This document shows, one piece after another, positions 8,645-18,370 of a stretch of 64,000 bases of DNA (positions are counted from its first letter, which is position 1; the number at the start of each line of letters is the position of its first letter). The stretch is from Romboutsia weinsteinii. Its GTDB lineage: Bacteria; Bacillota; Clostridia; Peptostreptococcales; Peptostreptococcaceae. Under the pieces are notes generated by a model. The model was not told the origin of the DNA. It searched no databases and worked only from the letters and a program-made list of their open reading frames with translations. Location: NCBI RefSeq assembly GCF_002250835.2, contig NZ_NOJY02000004.1, positions 106,012 through 170,011 on the forward strand, read 5' to 3'. The position numbers and the translations under genes were made by a program.

Positions 8645-9781
8645 ATGAATAAAAATAAAAACTTTAATGGAGATAAATTACGATCAGCTAGACTATATAG
8701 AAATAAAAGTATAGATCTATTATCGAAAGAAACAAATATAAAAAAGGACCATCTAAAAAATCTTGAGGATAATAAGGAATTACCTAATCTAGAAGAAATA
8801 TTAAATCTTAGTAACATTTTAAAATTTCCGAGAGAATACTTTGATAAAATGAGTAAAATTAATGTTAATATAGAGAAAGTATATTTTAATTCTAAAATAT
8901 TAGATGGGAATGATCTATCAGATTGTACAAAAGATGAATTATCATATTTAGAAAAGATACTTATAACTAACAAAATATACAATTTTATAGAGCAATATAT
9001 ATCTTTTCCAAAATTAAATTTACCTTTAATAAATAAAGGTGAAAGTATTGAATCAATAGCGAAGTCTGTAAGGAAGTACTGGAACTTAGATGATACACCA
9101 ATTTACAATATGCTGAATTTATTAGAATCTAATGGAATAATAATTTCTACAATAAACACAGGAAAAAACAGTATCAAATCATTTAGTGTAAAACACAAGT
9201 CATACGATAATGAAAAATATACAATTGTACTGGGAAATGACAAAAAATCGATAACAAGAAGGAATTATGAGCTAGCATATGAACTAGGAAAAATATTGCT
9301 TGAAGATATAGTAAAAGCAAATCAATTTGCAGAAGCCTTCTTACTTCCTGAAGTAAGCTTGCTTGGAAATTTAGGTAATACAGCTGAAATAGAAGATTAT
9401 ATTGATTTAAAGGCAATGTGGATAGTGCCGATCTCTACTTTGATTTCTAGGCTATATGATTTAGGTCAAATAAGTGGTAGAAAGTATGACTATTTAAAAA
9501 AAGAAATGAAGAAGTTAGGATGGTCAAAGAAAGAGCCATTAGACAATGCTAAGGCTACAAATCCTATTCTTTCGAAGACTGCCTTAGATTTAATTATTGA
9601 GAATAATATAATGACTAAGAGTTCTTTTATCAAATATCTATCAGAGGATGGTGTTCCTTTATACCAAGAAGATATAGAAGAACTACTAGGTCTTAAAAAA
9701 GGAAAGCTATCTTCTACATATGAAGTAGAAGAAGATAAAGTAGTAAATAAAGATATAAAAGTTATTAATTTCAAAAGATAA
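8645..9781 (+). CDS. XRE-family regulator with inactive IrrE/ImmA-type domain
   Basis: A 378-residue protein. Residues about 9-66 form an XRE/Cro helix-turn-helix (GDKLRSARLYRNKSIDLLSKET..KKDHLKNLEDNKELPNLEEIL). The remainder resembles the IrrE/ImmA (DUF955) peptidase fold, with FAEAFLLPEVSLL (228-240) matching the usual FA..LLMP ending. The metalloprotease motif HELGH is replaced by YELGK at 212-216, so the first zinc histidine and the second are both lost and catalysis is unlikely. The C-terminal tail of about 120 residues (KKLGWSKKEPLD..) is shared with a paralogue about 11 kb away. It probably acts as a ligand- or partner-sensing transcription factor; targets are unknown. AGGTAGGA precedes ATG. 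Confidence 0.78.
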   Translation: MNKNKNFNGDKLRSARLYRNKSIDLLSKETNIKKDHLKNLEDNKELPNLEEILNLSNILKFPREYFDKMSKINVNIEKVYFNSKILDGNDLSDCTKDELSYLEKILITNKIYNFIEQYISFPKLNLPLINKGESIESIAKSVRKYWNLDDTPIYNMLNLLESNGIIISTINTGKNSIKSFSVKHKSYDNEKYTIVLGNDKKSITRRNYELAYELGKILLEDIVKANQFAEAFLLPEVSLLGNLGNTAEIEDYIDLKAMWIVPISTLISRLYDLGQISGRKYDYLKKEMKKLGWSKKEPLDNAKATNPILSKTALDLIIENNIMTKSSFIKYLSEDGVPLYQEDIEELLGLKKGKLSSTYEVEEDKVVNKDIKVINFKR

Positions 9782-9848
9782 TTTATAAAGTTTATAGTAT
9801 AATAGACCGTACTAGAATAAATAAGACATTAAAGAGAAAGAGGACAAC

Positions 9849-10385
9849 ATGAAGCCAGTAAAGATTAATATTGAAGATTTTAGATTAAACGATTTTATAA
9901 ATTACTATGAAGGTAATATAGATGAATTAGTTGGAGAATCTGTGGATATAAGAGTTGGAATAAATTTAATAGATAAAGACTACATGGATGTATTACACTT
10001 TGAAGAAGATTACGAAGATTTCCAAACTTCAGATGATTTTAAGGAAGCTTTATTAAATGAAGATTATTCTTTATTATTTACTATAGGTAGAACTTATGAA
10101 GGTAACGAAAAAGTGGAATTAATAGATGGGAAAAAATATAACTTAACATACTTCCAAGGAGACTTATATCTAGAGGAGAACACTATAAAAGATATTGGCG
10201 ATTTAAGTTTAGATTTAAATCATTTTATAGGTTTATTAGTTAACTTTGAAAATGATGAAATTGACATATGTGCTGTAAATTATAGTCATGGTTGCGGTAT
10301 AAGTACGCCATCTATAGAAGAGATAGAAGAAACTGGTGATTTAGAAGATATTATAAAGGGATTTGTAGATAGATTTAGAGATTAA
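9849..10385 (+). CDS. Conserved-looking acidic hypothetical protein
   Basis: I do not recognise the family. The 178 residues are strongly acidic, rich in Asp and Glu (VLHFEEDYEDFQTSDDFKEALLNEDY), with no signal peptide, membrane helix or obvious catalytic motif. A single VNYSHGCGIS segment near residue 145 contains the only cysteine and histidine cluster. AGAGGACA precedes ATG at about five bases. It follows the XRE regulator by 67 bases without an intervening terminator, so the two could be co-transcribed, and it ends at a strong hairpin. Codon use looks like that of its neighbours. Confidence 0.75.
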   Translation: MKPVKINIEDFRLNDFINYYEGNIDELVGESVDIRVGINLIDKDYMDVLHFEEDYEDFQTSDDFKEALLNEDYSLLFTIGRTYEGNEKVELIDGKKYNLTYFQGDLYLEENTIKDIGDLSLDLNHFIGLLVNFENDEIDICAVNYSHGCGISTPSIEEIEETGDLEDIIKGFVDRFRD

Positions 10386-10395
10386 TAATTAAAAA

Positions 10396-10440
10396 ATATG
10401 GCTTGGATATATTTAATTTTATCCAAGCCATATTTTTTTT
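10396..10440 (+). terminator. Terminator after the acidic protein gene
   Basis: ATATGGCTTGGATA pairs with the complementary TATCCAAGCCATAT-type arm (ATCCAAGCCATAT at 10421-10433), followed by eight T. Confidence 0.9.
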
Positions 10441-10543
10441 AGAGGATTAGAATATAAACATGTAGAATTTTATATTATTCATCAAGCATAAAAATACTAT
10501 GATATCGAATTGCTAAGAATTAGTTAGGGAGAGGAGATAAGGT

Positions 10544-11203
10544 ATGCTAAAGGCAGTTATTTTTGATATGGATGGTGTAATAGTTAATACAGAACCGATA
10601 TACTATAAAGTGATAAAAGAATTATTGAATGAAATGGGTCATGATATAGATTATAAAGAATATGAAAAACTGATTGGGACAACTAATGAATATACTTGGG
10701 ATTCACTTAAGAAAAAATTTTTTATTACTAGGGATACGTATGAATTAATAGATGAAATGATGCTTCTTAAAGAGGTAATTATAAAACGTGATGGATATCA
10801 AATTATTGATGGAATAAAAGAGTTAATACTTGATTTAAAGTCAAATAATATTAAATTGGCAGTTGCATCATCTTCACCAATATCAGACATACTTGATGTA
10901 ACAATTAGTACAGAAATACATAAGTATTTTGATAAACTTATTACAGGAGAATCGGTACCTAAGTCAAAGCCATTTCCAGATGTATTTTTAAAAGCAGCCA
11001 AAGAGTTAAATGTAGAACCAGAGGAATGTATTGTGATAGAAGATTCAAAAAGTGGTGTATCAGCTGCTAAGTCAGCAAATATGAAATGTATAGGATTTAA
11101 AAATATTGATTCGGGGAATCAGGATTTAAATAGAGCCGACTCATTAGTAGAATCTATTAAAGATTTAAACTACGAATTTCTTAAAAATGTATACTTAAGA
11201 TAG
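10544..11203 (+). CDS. HAD-superfamily hydrolase, beta-phosphoglucomutase-like
   Basis: Cytoplasmic phosphatase or phosphomutase of the haloacid dehalogenase superfamily, 219 residues. Motif I is FDMDGVIVNTEP with nucleophile D8 and acid D10; motif II is VASSSP near 107; motif III lysine lies in KSKPFPDVF near 143; motif IV is VIEDSKSGVSAAKSA near 165. The helical cap between motifs I and II (about 16-90) is subclass I, as in PgmB, YcsE-like and pyrophosphatase PpaX-like enzymes. The substrate cannot be fixed from sequence. GGAGAGG precedes ATG. Confidence 0.88.
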   Translation: MLKAVIFDMDGVIVNTEPIYYKVIKELLNEMGHDIDYKEYEKLIGTTNEYTWDSLKKKFFITRDTYELIDEMMLLKEVIIKRDGYQIIDGIKELILDLKSNNIKLAVASSSPISDILDVTISTEIHKYFDKLITGESVPKSKPFPDVFLKAAKELNVEPEECIVIEDSKSGVSAAKSANMKCIGFKNIDSGNQDLNRADSLVESIKDLNYEFLKNVYLR

Positions 11204-11230
11204 AATACTAATATAATAATTAAAAAATAA

Positions 11231-11282
11231 AAAGAGCTATAGATGTATATATTTACTAGTATACATTTATAGCTTCTTTTTT
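11231..11282. terminator. Bidirectional terminator between HAD gene and SNF2 helicase
   Basis: GCTATAGATGTATA and TATACATTTATAGC form a long stem with A-rich and T-rich flanks, suitable for both convergent transcripts. Confidence 0.85.
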
Positions 11283-14200
11283 AATTAAATAATCCAATAA
11301 TTTCTTTATCGGAAAGACTTTTTAGTATATTGCCGTTGGATAAGTCTCCATTTATAAATTCATCAATAAGTTCTTTTTTGCTTTCTTGAAGTGTAACAAT
11401 TTTTTCTTCAATGGTACCTTTGGCGATTAACTTAATGACTTCAACAACATTTTTTTGACCAAATCTATGAGCTCTATCACTAGCTTGATTTTCTACAGAT
11501 GGATTCCACCAAGGGTCAAAATGTATTACAACATCAGCGCTTGTAAGATTTAATCCTGTGCCACCAGCTTTTAATGATATTAAAAATACCTTGATTTTAT
11601 CTCCAGTGTTAAATTCATTAACTAACTCAATTCTTTCCTTGGCACCAGTCTGACCATCTAAATAGTAGTATTCAATATTATTTTCATGAAGTTCATTACC
11701 TATATTTTTTAGTACAGATGTAAATTGTGAGAATAGAAGTATTTTATGATTGTTGTTAATACTTTCTTCTAAAATATCTAAGCACGCTTCAATTTTAGCG
11801 CTCTTTTTATTGTAATTCTCAACAAGTACACTAGGATCTAAGCATAATTGTCTAAGTTTAGTTAGGTAAGAAAGAATTGTAATACTATCATTTTTGATTT
11901 TATCATCTCTCATTTTTTCTTGTATTTCATCTACATAAGCACTATAAATTTTTCTTTGATCTTTATTTAAATCAACAAAAAACTTTTTCTCTATTTTATC
12001 AGGCAGCTCAATCATAACTTCTTTTTTACTTCGTCTTAATACAAAGGGTTGTATAAGCTTTTTTAAATTATCTGCACTCTCTGCATTATTCATAAATAGC
12101 TTCTGGAATTTGCTTCTACTGTATAAATAACCAGGCATAACAAAGTCAAAAATTGACCATAATTCAAATAAGTTATTTTCAATAGGTGTACCCGTTAATG
12201 CAAATTTACATCTTGCAACAATACTTTTTACTGCCTCAGTACTTAAGGCAACTGGATTTTTAATATTTTGAGCCTCATCTATAATACAGTAGTCAAATGA
12301 TTTTTCTGAGTAAAAATCAAGATCATTTCTAAGTGTTCCATAAGTGGTTATTATTACATCATAGTCATCTATATTATTTAGAGAAACTTCACGTTCTTTC
12401 TTATTGCCATGAATTAATAATACTTTCATACTAGGTGCAAAAGTATCAAATTCATTTTTCCAGTTATATATAAGTGACGTTGGTGTAACTATTAGAGATT
12501 TTGTATTTCTGTGAGCGCATAAAAATGCTATGGCTTGTAATGTTTTACCTAGTCCCATTTCATCGGCAAGTATTCCTCCAAATTCATAATGAGATAAAGT
12601 ATTAAACCAGTTAAGTCCGCTGACTTGGTAGTCACGTAACGTTCCATTCAATTCATTTGGAATTTTTAAGTTAGATTTATCTAATTCTTTAAACTTATTA
12701 CAAATATCATTAATAGTATCAGAACCATTTATAAAGCTTAAGTTTTTAGTATTTAACATTTCATTAATAAAAAGTGCTTTATTTTTATGAATCTTAGTGT
12801 CTTTTAAATTGCTTACTAAGTCTAATGTATCAACTAGTTCAAGGAAATCTCTAGTCTTAGATTCTTGTAAGTTAATAAAGCTACCGTCCTTTAACTTATA
12901 GAATTTACTTTTAGACTTGAATGCAGTAAGTATATCTTTATATTCTCTTTTATCTATATCAGATATATTAAATGAGAAGTCTAGATAGCCTCCAGAGCCC
13001 TGGTTTATAGATGCAGTAAGTGAAGATGAATTATGTACCCTTCTACTCTTAAACTTATCAGAGTAATATACATCGCCTAAGACTTTAAGTTCTTCTAAAT
13101 TATTATTAAGAAATTCAAATAAATCTGAGTCATTACCTTTAAATACATAATATCTATTTAAGAAAGCAAAATTAAAAGATTCTAATTTAGAAGCAAAATA
13201 TTTTTCACGAGGAATATCTCTTAGTATGAACTTTTCGCCATTATTATCATCGTATGCAAATTTTAGTTCACAAACTATATTGGCATTTTTAAGATCAAAA
13301 TAAAACTCTGGCTTAAAATCACTTACAGTATTTATTTTTATTTCTTCATCGATATTAATATTAGTAGATAGCTCCTCTAATCTAGGAATAAGAGAGCTTA
13401 ATACATCTTTGGTATCTTCGTTATCAAAGGTTATTTCTTTAAACTCATTTAACATAGAGTAAACATTTTTATAGCTTATATAATTTTCTGGAGATAATAT
13501 ATATAAATTTCCATCAAATAAAAGAACATCACCTTTTGATGTAACCGGTTTAGGTAAATCACCATGATAAGTAAGAGAAATTCCATTTCCATTTTTGTTG
13601 AGGTCAAATAATACAGGTATACGATCGTGTATTATTTGAGGATTGTAAACTGTGTCATAAAAGTTAAGATTAAACTCTTTATTTACTAATGATTCTAAAA
13701 AACGCTTAAAACCACTTTGACCTAGATCCATAAACTTGGAATTATATGAGTTACTTGCATATGGAGAAACATTTATACCATAGTCCTCTATTATATCTGC
13801 AATTTTTGTATCTTCTTTAGAGAAATAATGAATACTTGGATTATAAGTAAAGTTTTTACCATAATCTAAGGTAGTATTATTAACTCTAGCTTTTGAGAAC
13901 TCTCTTATACTTTTTAGTACATACATTTTATCATTACCTATCTTGAAGTCTGCATTAATATCATGCTCAGAAGTTACATTTAAGTTAACTTCTAAATTAA
14001 CTATATCAAACCTAGAAGTATCTAGGGATTGAAGTAATCTCTTACTTGGAGAAGTAGGGTAGCTAATAATATTTTTAGCAGGTGCAAAATCGGTAATTAG
14101 ATTTTGAGCATAGTCTCTTTTTAACGTTTGTATACCTTGAAGAGAAGTGCCAGCTAGATGCTTACATATAAATAGTGTAGTAGAAGAACTTCTTGAGCGA

Positions 14201-14442
14201 CAGTCCTCACAAGTGCAATTACCCCCAACTATACTATAACTTGAAGTATCAATACTTATTGATGTAGAGTAAACTTCATTATCATATTCTGATTCAACTA
14301 ACCCCTCAAAGGTTATAATATTATTATCTATATTAACGCTAACATGATCTACAAATCTACTATTAAAGTAAACTACCCCCCTTTTCCACCTAGAGGGATG
14401 AGTATTATGTTTTATTAATTCTTGTATCTTGCTAAAGTTCAA
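11281..14442 (-). CDS. SWIM zinc-finger SNF2-family helicase
   Basis: A 1053-residue Swi2/Snf2 DNA translocase. The N-terminus has a SWIM zinc finger (C76-T-C78 ... C93-K-H95). A long middle region of about 500 residues of beta-rich, uncharacterised sequence follows (SNF2-associated region). The ATPase core has Walker A in LADEMGLGKTLQ (about 627-640), DEAQN (about 722), LTGTPIENN, and in the C-terminal helicase lobe LISLKAGGTGLNLT and the arginine-finger region DRAHRFGQ (about 990). These bacterial proteins are of the RapA-related or HepA type; the role is probably RNA polymerase recycling or DNA remodelling, but this is unproven. The start is TTG after AAGGTGAT. It is monocistronic. Confidence 0.92.
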   Translation of the reverse strand: MNFSKIQELIKHNTHPSRWKRGVVYFNSRFVDHVSVNIDNNIITFEGLVESEYDNEVYSTSISIDTSSYSIVGGNCTCEDCRSRSSSTTLFICKHLAGTSLQGIQTLKRDYAQNLITDFAPAKNIISYPTSPSKRLLQSLDTSRFDIVNLEVNLNVTSEHDINADFKIGNDKMYVLKSIREFSKARVNNTTLDYGKNFTYNPSIHYFSKEDTKIADIIEDYGINVSPYASNSYNSKFMDLGQSGFKRFLESLVNKEFNLNFYDTVYNPQIIHDRIPVLFDLNKNGNGISLTYHGDLPKPVTSKGDVLLFDGNLYILSPENYISYKNVYSMLNEFKEITFDNEDTKDVLSSLIPRLEELSTNINIDEEIKINTVSDFKPEFYFDLKNANIVCELKFAYDDNNGEKFILRDIPREKYFASKLESFNFAFLNRYYVFKGNDSDLFEFLNNNLEELKVLGDVYYSDKFKSRRVHNSSSLTASINQGSGGYLDFSFNISDIDKREYKDILTAFKSKSKFYKLKDGSFINLQESKTRDFLELVDTLDLVSNLKDTKIHKNKALFINEMLNTKNLSFINGSDTINDICNKFKELDKSNLKIPNELNGTLRDYQVSGLNWFNTLSHYEFGGILADEMGLGKTLQAIAFLCAHRNTKSLIVTPTSLIYNWKNEFDTFAPSMKVLLIHGNKKEREVSLNNIDDYDVIITTYGTLRNDLDFYSEKSFDYCIIDEAQNIKNPVALSTEAVKSIVARCKFALTGTPIENNLFELWSIFDFVMPGYLYSRSKFQKLFMNNAESADNLKKLIQPFVLRRSKKEVMIELPDKIEKKFFVDLNKDQRKIYSAYVDEIQEKMRDDKIKNDSITILSYLTKLRQLCLDPSVLVENYNKKSAKIEACLDILEESINNNHKILLFSQFTSVLKNIGNELHENNIEYYYLDGQTGAKERIELVNEFNTGDKIKVFLISLKAGGTGLNLTSADVVIHFDPWWNPSVENQASDRAHRFGQKNVVEVIKLIAKGTIEEKIVTLQESKKELIDEFINGDLSNGNILKSLSDKEIIGLFN

Positions 14443-14676
14443 ATTTTATCACCTTCTTAGTTTGTATATAAAATTACAGTCCATATTAAATTATAGTCTA
14501 TATTAAAAAAAATTACACACAATATTTTTAGTACAGAGGTTTTCTGATAAAATAGATATTGGCAAATTTTATAGTATAATATATAAATAAATAAAATTTA
14601 TATATTATATAATGACGAATAAAGATGAGTTTGTTACTATAATAATGTTTATAATAAGAGAATTGGAGAATTAAAT

Positions 14677-15876
14677 ATGGAAAAATTATATTACAAAGAT
14701 CAGTATTTAAAAAATTTTACTGCTGAGATTATTGAAATAAAAGAGGTAGGAGATAAATTTCACATTTTGTTAGATAAAACAGCTTTTTTCCCAGGAGGCG
14801 GAGGGCAATTTTGTGATTTGGGAAGTATTGGAGAACATAAAGTAATCGATGTATATGAGGAAAATGGGAAAATATATCATGTACTAAATAAAAAACCAAT
14901 AAAAATACACAAGGTAAAATGTGAAATTGATTGGGATAGAAGAGAAGATGGTATGCATCAACACTTTGGACAACATGTACTTTCAGGTTGTTTTTATAAG
15001 ACATTTAATGCTAATACTGTAGGATTTCATCTAGGGAAAGATATTAGTACAGTTGATATTAATGGATATTTAACTGAAGAACAAATAAGAGAAGTAGAAG
15101 TTATTGCTAATGAAATAATAAGAGAGAATATTGAAGTAGAGACGCTTACACCATCAAAAAAGGATCTGAAAAAAATATGGATTAGAAGAGATTTACCAAA
15201 CACAGATGAAGAGATAAGAATAGTTAAAATAGGAGATTTAGATGCTAATGCTTGCTGTGGAGTACATCCAAAATCAACGGCAGATCTTAGAATTATAAAG
15301 ATTAGAAGATGGGAAAAAAGTAGAAAGGCTACTAGAATAGAATTTTTAGCTGGAAAAAGAGCAGTAGATGAAGTACTTAGAAGAGATGTATATTTAACTA
15401 AAATTTGTAGATTCTTAAAATGTAGTGAGGAAGAATCTTTAAATGGCATATCTAACTTAAACGAAAAGTTAGAAGAATCTCTAAAACAAAAAAGAAAACT
15501 AGAAGAGGTAGTAGCAAATTATGAAGTAAAAGAAATGATAGAAAAATCAAAAAAAGTAGGAAATATATCTATAATTAAGAAGATATATGAAGATGAAGAT
15601 TTAAAATTAATAAATAAAATCGCAACAAAAATTAGTGAAAATGATAATACTATATCATTAATGGCATTGAAGTCAAGTGATAAGGTCAATTTAGTTTTTG
15701 CTTCCTCAGATAACTTAAAAGATATTAGTATGAACACAATATTAAAGGATAGTATAACACTTCTTGATGGAAGAGGTGGGGGAAGCAACCATTTAGCACA
15801 AGGTGGCGGAAAAAATAATGGAAATATAGACTCAGCTATAGATTATGCAATTATGAAAATAGAGAAGATGCTATAA
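14677..15876 (+). CDS. Alanyl-tRNA editing protein, AlaX-L type with DHHA1 domain
   Basis: A free-standing trans-editing enzyme that hydrolyses Ser-tRNA-Ala or Gly-tRNA-Ala. The 399 residues comprise an AlaRS-like N-terminal/editing module and a C-terminal DHHA1 domain, as in long AlaX. Zinc ligands are visible: H96xxxH100 (HQHFGQH) and C193/C194-G-V-H197 (CCGVH). Residues 36-48 (AFFPGGGGQFCDL) are the conserved glycine-rich loop. The middle (about 255-310) looks coiled-coil, and the C-terminus has the glycine motif GRGGGSNHLAQGGG of DHHA1. No aminoacylation core is present. Monocistronic or weakly linked to the next pair. Confidence 0.93.
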   Translation: MEKLYYKDQYLKNFTAEIIEIKEVGDKFHILLDKTAFFPGGGGQFCDLGSIGEHKVIDVYEENGKIYHVLNKKPIKIHKVKCEIDWDRREDGMHQHFGQHVLSGCFYKTFNANTVGFHLGKDISTVDINGYLTEEQIREVEVIANEIIRENIEVETLTPSKKDLKKIWIRRDLPNTDEEIRIVKIGDLDANACCGVHPKSTADLRIIKIRRWEKSRKATRIEFLAGKRAVDEVLRRDVYLTKICRFLKCSEEESLNGISNLNEKLEESLKQKRKLEEVVANYEVKEMIEKSKKVGNISIIKKIYEDEDLKLINKIATKISENDNTISLMALKSSDKVNLVFASSDNLKDISMNTILKDSITLLDGRGGGSNHLAQGGGKNNGNIDSAIDYAIMKIEKML

Positions 15877-15922
15877 AATTTAATAGTGATTAGATAAACA
15901 ATATATAAGGAGACTTGCTCAG

Positions 15923-16252
15923 ATGGACAATAATAAGAATTCAGATACATACGAAATTATAGAAGATCCTAGATATAAGCAGTGTAATAAAGAAGCACTT
16001 ATGGGATTGGGACTTGGAATAATAAATCTTGTATGGTGGTTTGGATGGGGATATGGATTAGGGAGTAAGCCAGTAAGTGAATATACTTATATCTTAGGTT
16101 TTCCAGCATGGTTTTTCATGAGTTGCATAGTTGGAGGAGTGCTATTCTCAATATTGACAGTAATAATGATAAACAAATTCTTTAAAAATATGCCACTTGG
16201 ACCTTTGTCTAAAGAGGAAGTAGAAGAGTATAGAAAGGACAGCAGTAGATAA
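15923..16252 (+). CDS. YhdT-family membrane protein (DUF997)
   Basis: A 109-residue protein with two hydrophobic helices (about 27-50 and 61-85). The motif DPRYKQCNKEALMGLGLGIINLVWWFGWGYGLG is typical of the YhdT family, which is encoded directly before the pantothenate:sodium symporter in many bacteria. Its stop overlaps the panF start by one base (TAATG), implying tight co-expression and possibly a physical partnership, though YhdT function is not established. AAGGAGA lies ten bases before ATG. Confidence 0.88.
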   Translation: MDNNKNSDTYEIIEDPRYKQCNKEALMGLGLGIINLVWWFGWGYGLGSKPVSEYTYILGFPAWFFMSCIVGGVLFSILTVIMINKFFKNMPLGPLSKEEVEEYRKDSSR

Positions 16253-17754
16253 TGAGAAATATTGACTATGGAGTATTAATTCCAATAATTATATATTTTA
16301 TAGCTGTATTTGCAGTAGGATTTTATTCAATGAAATTTGTAAATAAAGCTAGAAATTCTAAAAATAGCGAAAATGGATTTATGGATGAGTACATGACAGG
16401 AGGCAGAGGTCTTGGAGGTTTTGTACTAGCAATGACTTTAGTTACTACATACTTAAGTGCAGGTAGTTTTATAGGAGGACCAGGGACTGCCTACACTCAA
16501 GGTTTGGGATGGGTATTTTTAGCTATGGCACAGATGCCAACAGGATATTTTACCTTAGCAGTACTTGGGAAAAAATTTGCTATAATAGCTAGAAAAATAA
16601 ATGCAGTAACAATAACAGATTTTTTAAGAGCTAGATACAAATCTAATGTAGTGGTTATATTAACATCTGTTTCTATCGTGGCATTTTTTATAGCTGCTAT
16701 GGCTGCTCAATGGGTAGGTGCAGCTAGACTTTTGCAAGGTGCAGTAGGTTTAGACTACAATATAGCACTTACAGCATTTGGTGTTACAGTTATAGTGCAT
16801 ACCGTAATTGGAGGATTTAGAGCGGTTACTTTATCAGATACTATACAGGGTGTAATTATGACAATAGCGACTATTACTATTTTTATAGGGGCAGTAGTTG
16901 CTGGTGGTGGAGTTGAAACAATAGTTCAAAATATGGCTGCAGTGAACCCAGGTATGATTACTCCATTTGGTGTTAATGAAGGCAATATGACAATACTTTG
17001 GGTAACATCATTTTGGATATTAGTTGGATTTGCGGTAGTTGGTATTCCGTCGGTATCTCAAAGAGCAATGAGTTACAAGGATACAAAGAGTTTACATCAA
17101 GGTATTAAGTATGGAACAATAGTATCAATGATACTTCTATTAGGAATGCATTTAGTAGGTGCATTTGGTGTTACACTAGTAAGTGGTATAGATTCAGGAG
17201 ACTTGGTTATCCCAACACTTACTACACAACTATTCCCATCAGCAATAGCAGGTATACTTTTGGCTGGTCCTTTAGCATCTATAATGTCTACAGTTGATTC
17301 TCAGCTATTAGTTGCATCTGGGGCAATAGTAAATGACTTATATATAAACTATATAAAGCCTAATATAAAAAATGATTCTAAAAAAACTGGAAAGATAAGT
17401 ATATTAGCTACTGCATTAATTGGAATTGCAATATATCTAGTTGCATTTAATCCACCAGAGTTAATTGTTTGGCTAAATTTATATGCTAATGCAGGTATTA
17501 TAGCTACTTTTTTATGGCCGATAATTTTAGGTCTGTACTGGAAAAGAGCAAATGCAGAAGGTGCAATAGCTGCAATAGTTTCAGGCATAGGAAGTTATAT
17601 ATTATTCAGTAATATTTGGTCAAGACCTTTTGGGACTCATACAATAGTACTACCTCTTTTAATATCTTTAATATTATTTATTATAGTGTCCAAATTAACT
17701 AAGAGGCCAGATAAAGAAACGATAGAGACTTTCTGGGGAGTGTATACTAAATAA
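16252..17754 (+). CDS. panF: Sodium/pantothenate symporter
   Basis: Sodium:solute symporter (SSS family) of 500 residues with about 13 membrane helices, importing pantothenate for coenzyme A synthesis. Family signatures include the early VTTYLSAGSFIGGPGTAYTQGLGW and the helix around LAGPLASIMSTVDSQLLVASGAIVNDL, which is the SSS sodium-binding region. The PanF assignment rests on overall resemblance and on the YhdT gene fused in position directly upstream. A long bidirectional terminator follows. Confidence 0.92.
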   Translation: MRNIDYGVLIPIIIYFIAVFAVGFYSMKFVNKARNSKNSENGFMDEYMTGGRGLGGFVLAMTLVTTYLSAGSFIGGPGTAYTQGLGWVFLAMAQMPTGYFTLAVLGKKFAIIARKINAVTITDFLRARYKSNVVVILTSVSIVAFFIAAMAAQWVGAARLLQGAVGLDYNIALTAFGVTVIVHTVIGGFRAVTLSDTIQGVIMTIATITIFIGAVVAGGGVETIVQNMAAVNPGMITPFGVNEGNMTILWVTSFWILVGFAVVGIPSVSQRAMSYKDTKSLHQGIKYGTIVSMILLLGMHLVGAFGVTLVSGIDSGDLVIPTLTTQLFPSAIAGILLAGPLASIMSTVDSQLLVASGAIVNDLYINYIKPNIKNDSKKTGKISILATALIGIAIYLVAFNPPELIVWLNLYANAGIIATFLWPIILGLYWKRANAEGAIAAIVSGIGSYILFSNIWSRPFGTHTIVLPLLISLILFIIVSKLTKRPDKETIETFWGVYTK

Positions 17755-17797
17755 TACATTATAATAATTTACTATAAATTAAATTTGTATGTGAAAT

Positions 17798-17847
17798 TAA
17801 AAAAGCTATAAGAATATACTTAGGATGTATATTTTTATAGCTTTTTT
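17798..17847. terminator. Bidirectional terminator between panF and the DUF6483-like gene
   Basis: AAAAAGCTATAAGAATATAC pairs with GTATATTTTTATAGCTTTTT; A-rich and T-rich flanks serve both strands. Confidence 0.85.
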
Positions 17848-17864
17848 ATATAAATTATTTGCAC

Positions 17865-18206
17865 CTACAATAATTTCTTAATATCTTCAATTCCTTCATA
17901 TATCTCTTCTTTAGAAAAGTTAAGAGATGATAGTTCATCATCAGATTTATCTAGTAGCATACTGTAAAAATCTATAACTACACCGGATATATTCTTATAG
18001 TTACTGTTTTTTACAGCATCAAATAAAATATTCTCTGCCTCATTTATCTTGCCTTCAATTATAAGTCTTGTTAAGGAAATAAGTAGAATACTTTCTTCAT
18101 TATTGTACTCTATAACCATATCTTCATACTCAGGGAATTTTTTACCAAGTAGTAACTTGGCAACAATCCTTTTTAATTCATCGGTTATTTGTTGTATAAT
18201 ATCCAT
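17865..18206 (-). CDS. DUF6483-like hypothetical protein
   Basis: A 113-residue, probably all-helical soluble protein. The opening DIIQQITDELKRIVAKLLLGK with a conserved amphipathic helix, followed by acidic tetratricopeptide-like helices (INEAENILFDAVKNSN), resembles the DUF6483 group found in Firmicutes; this is a by-eye match. No catalytic residues are evident. AGGAGGA lies four to five bases before ATG. It is monocistronic and convergent with panF. Confidence 0.65.
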   Translation of the reverse strand: MDIIQQITDELKRIVAKLLLGKKFPEYEDMVIEYNNEESILLISLTRLIIEGKINEAENILFDAVKNSNYKNISGVVIDFYSMLLDKSDDELSSLNFSKEEIYEGIEDIKKLL

Positions 18207-18370
18207 TTTATCCTCCTAAAAAGCTATGAATAGTTGTATTACTGATATTAAAGTTCACAATATAATAAGATATATTATACTCTTATTTATTATAAAATGG
18301 TAAAATAAATATTATACAAACTTTAAAATAATAGTGATTTATTTACATAATCAAATTGCAGGAGGAAGTT

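Noticed and set aside
8534..9000. Toxin-antitoxin pair (XRE protein with IrrE domain and neighbour)
   Set aside because: The acidic neighbour has no toxin features, the gap is long, and the regulator's protease site is dead.
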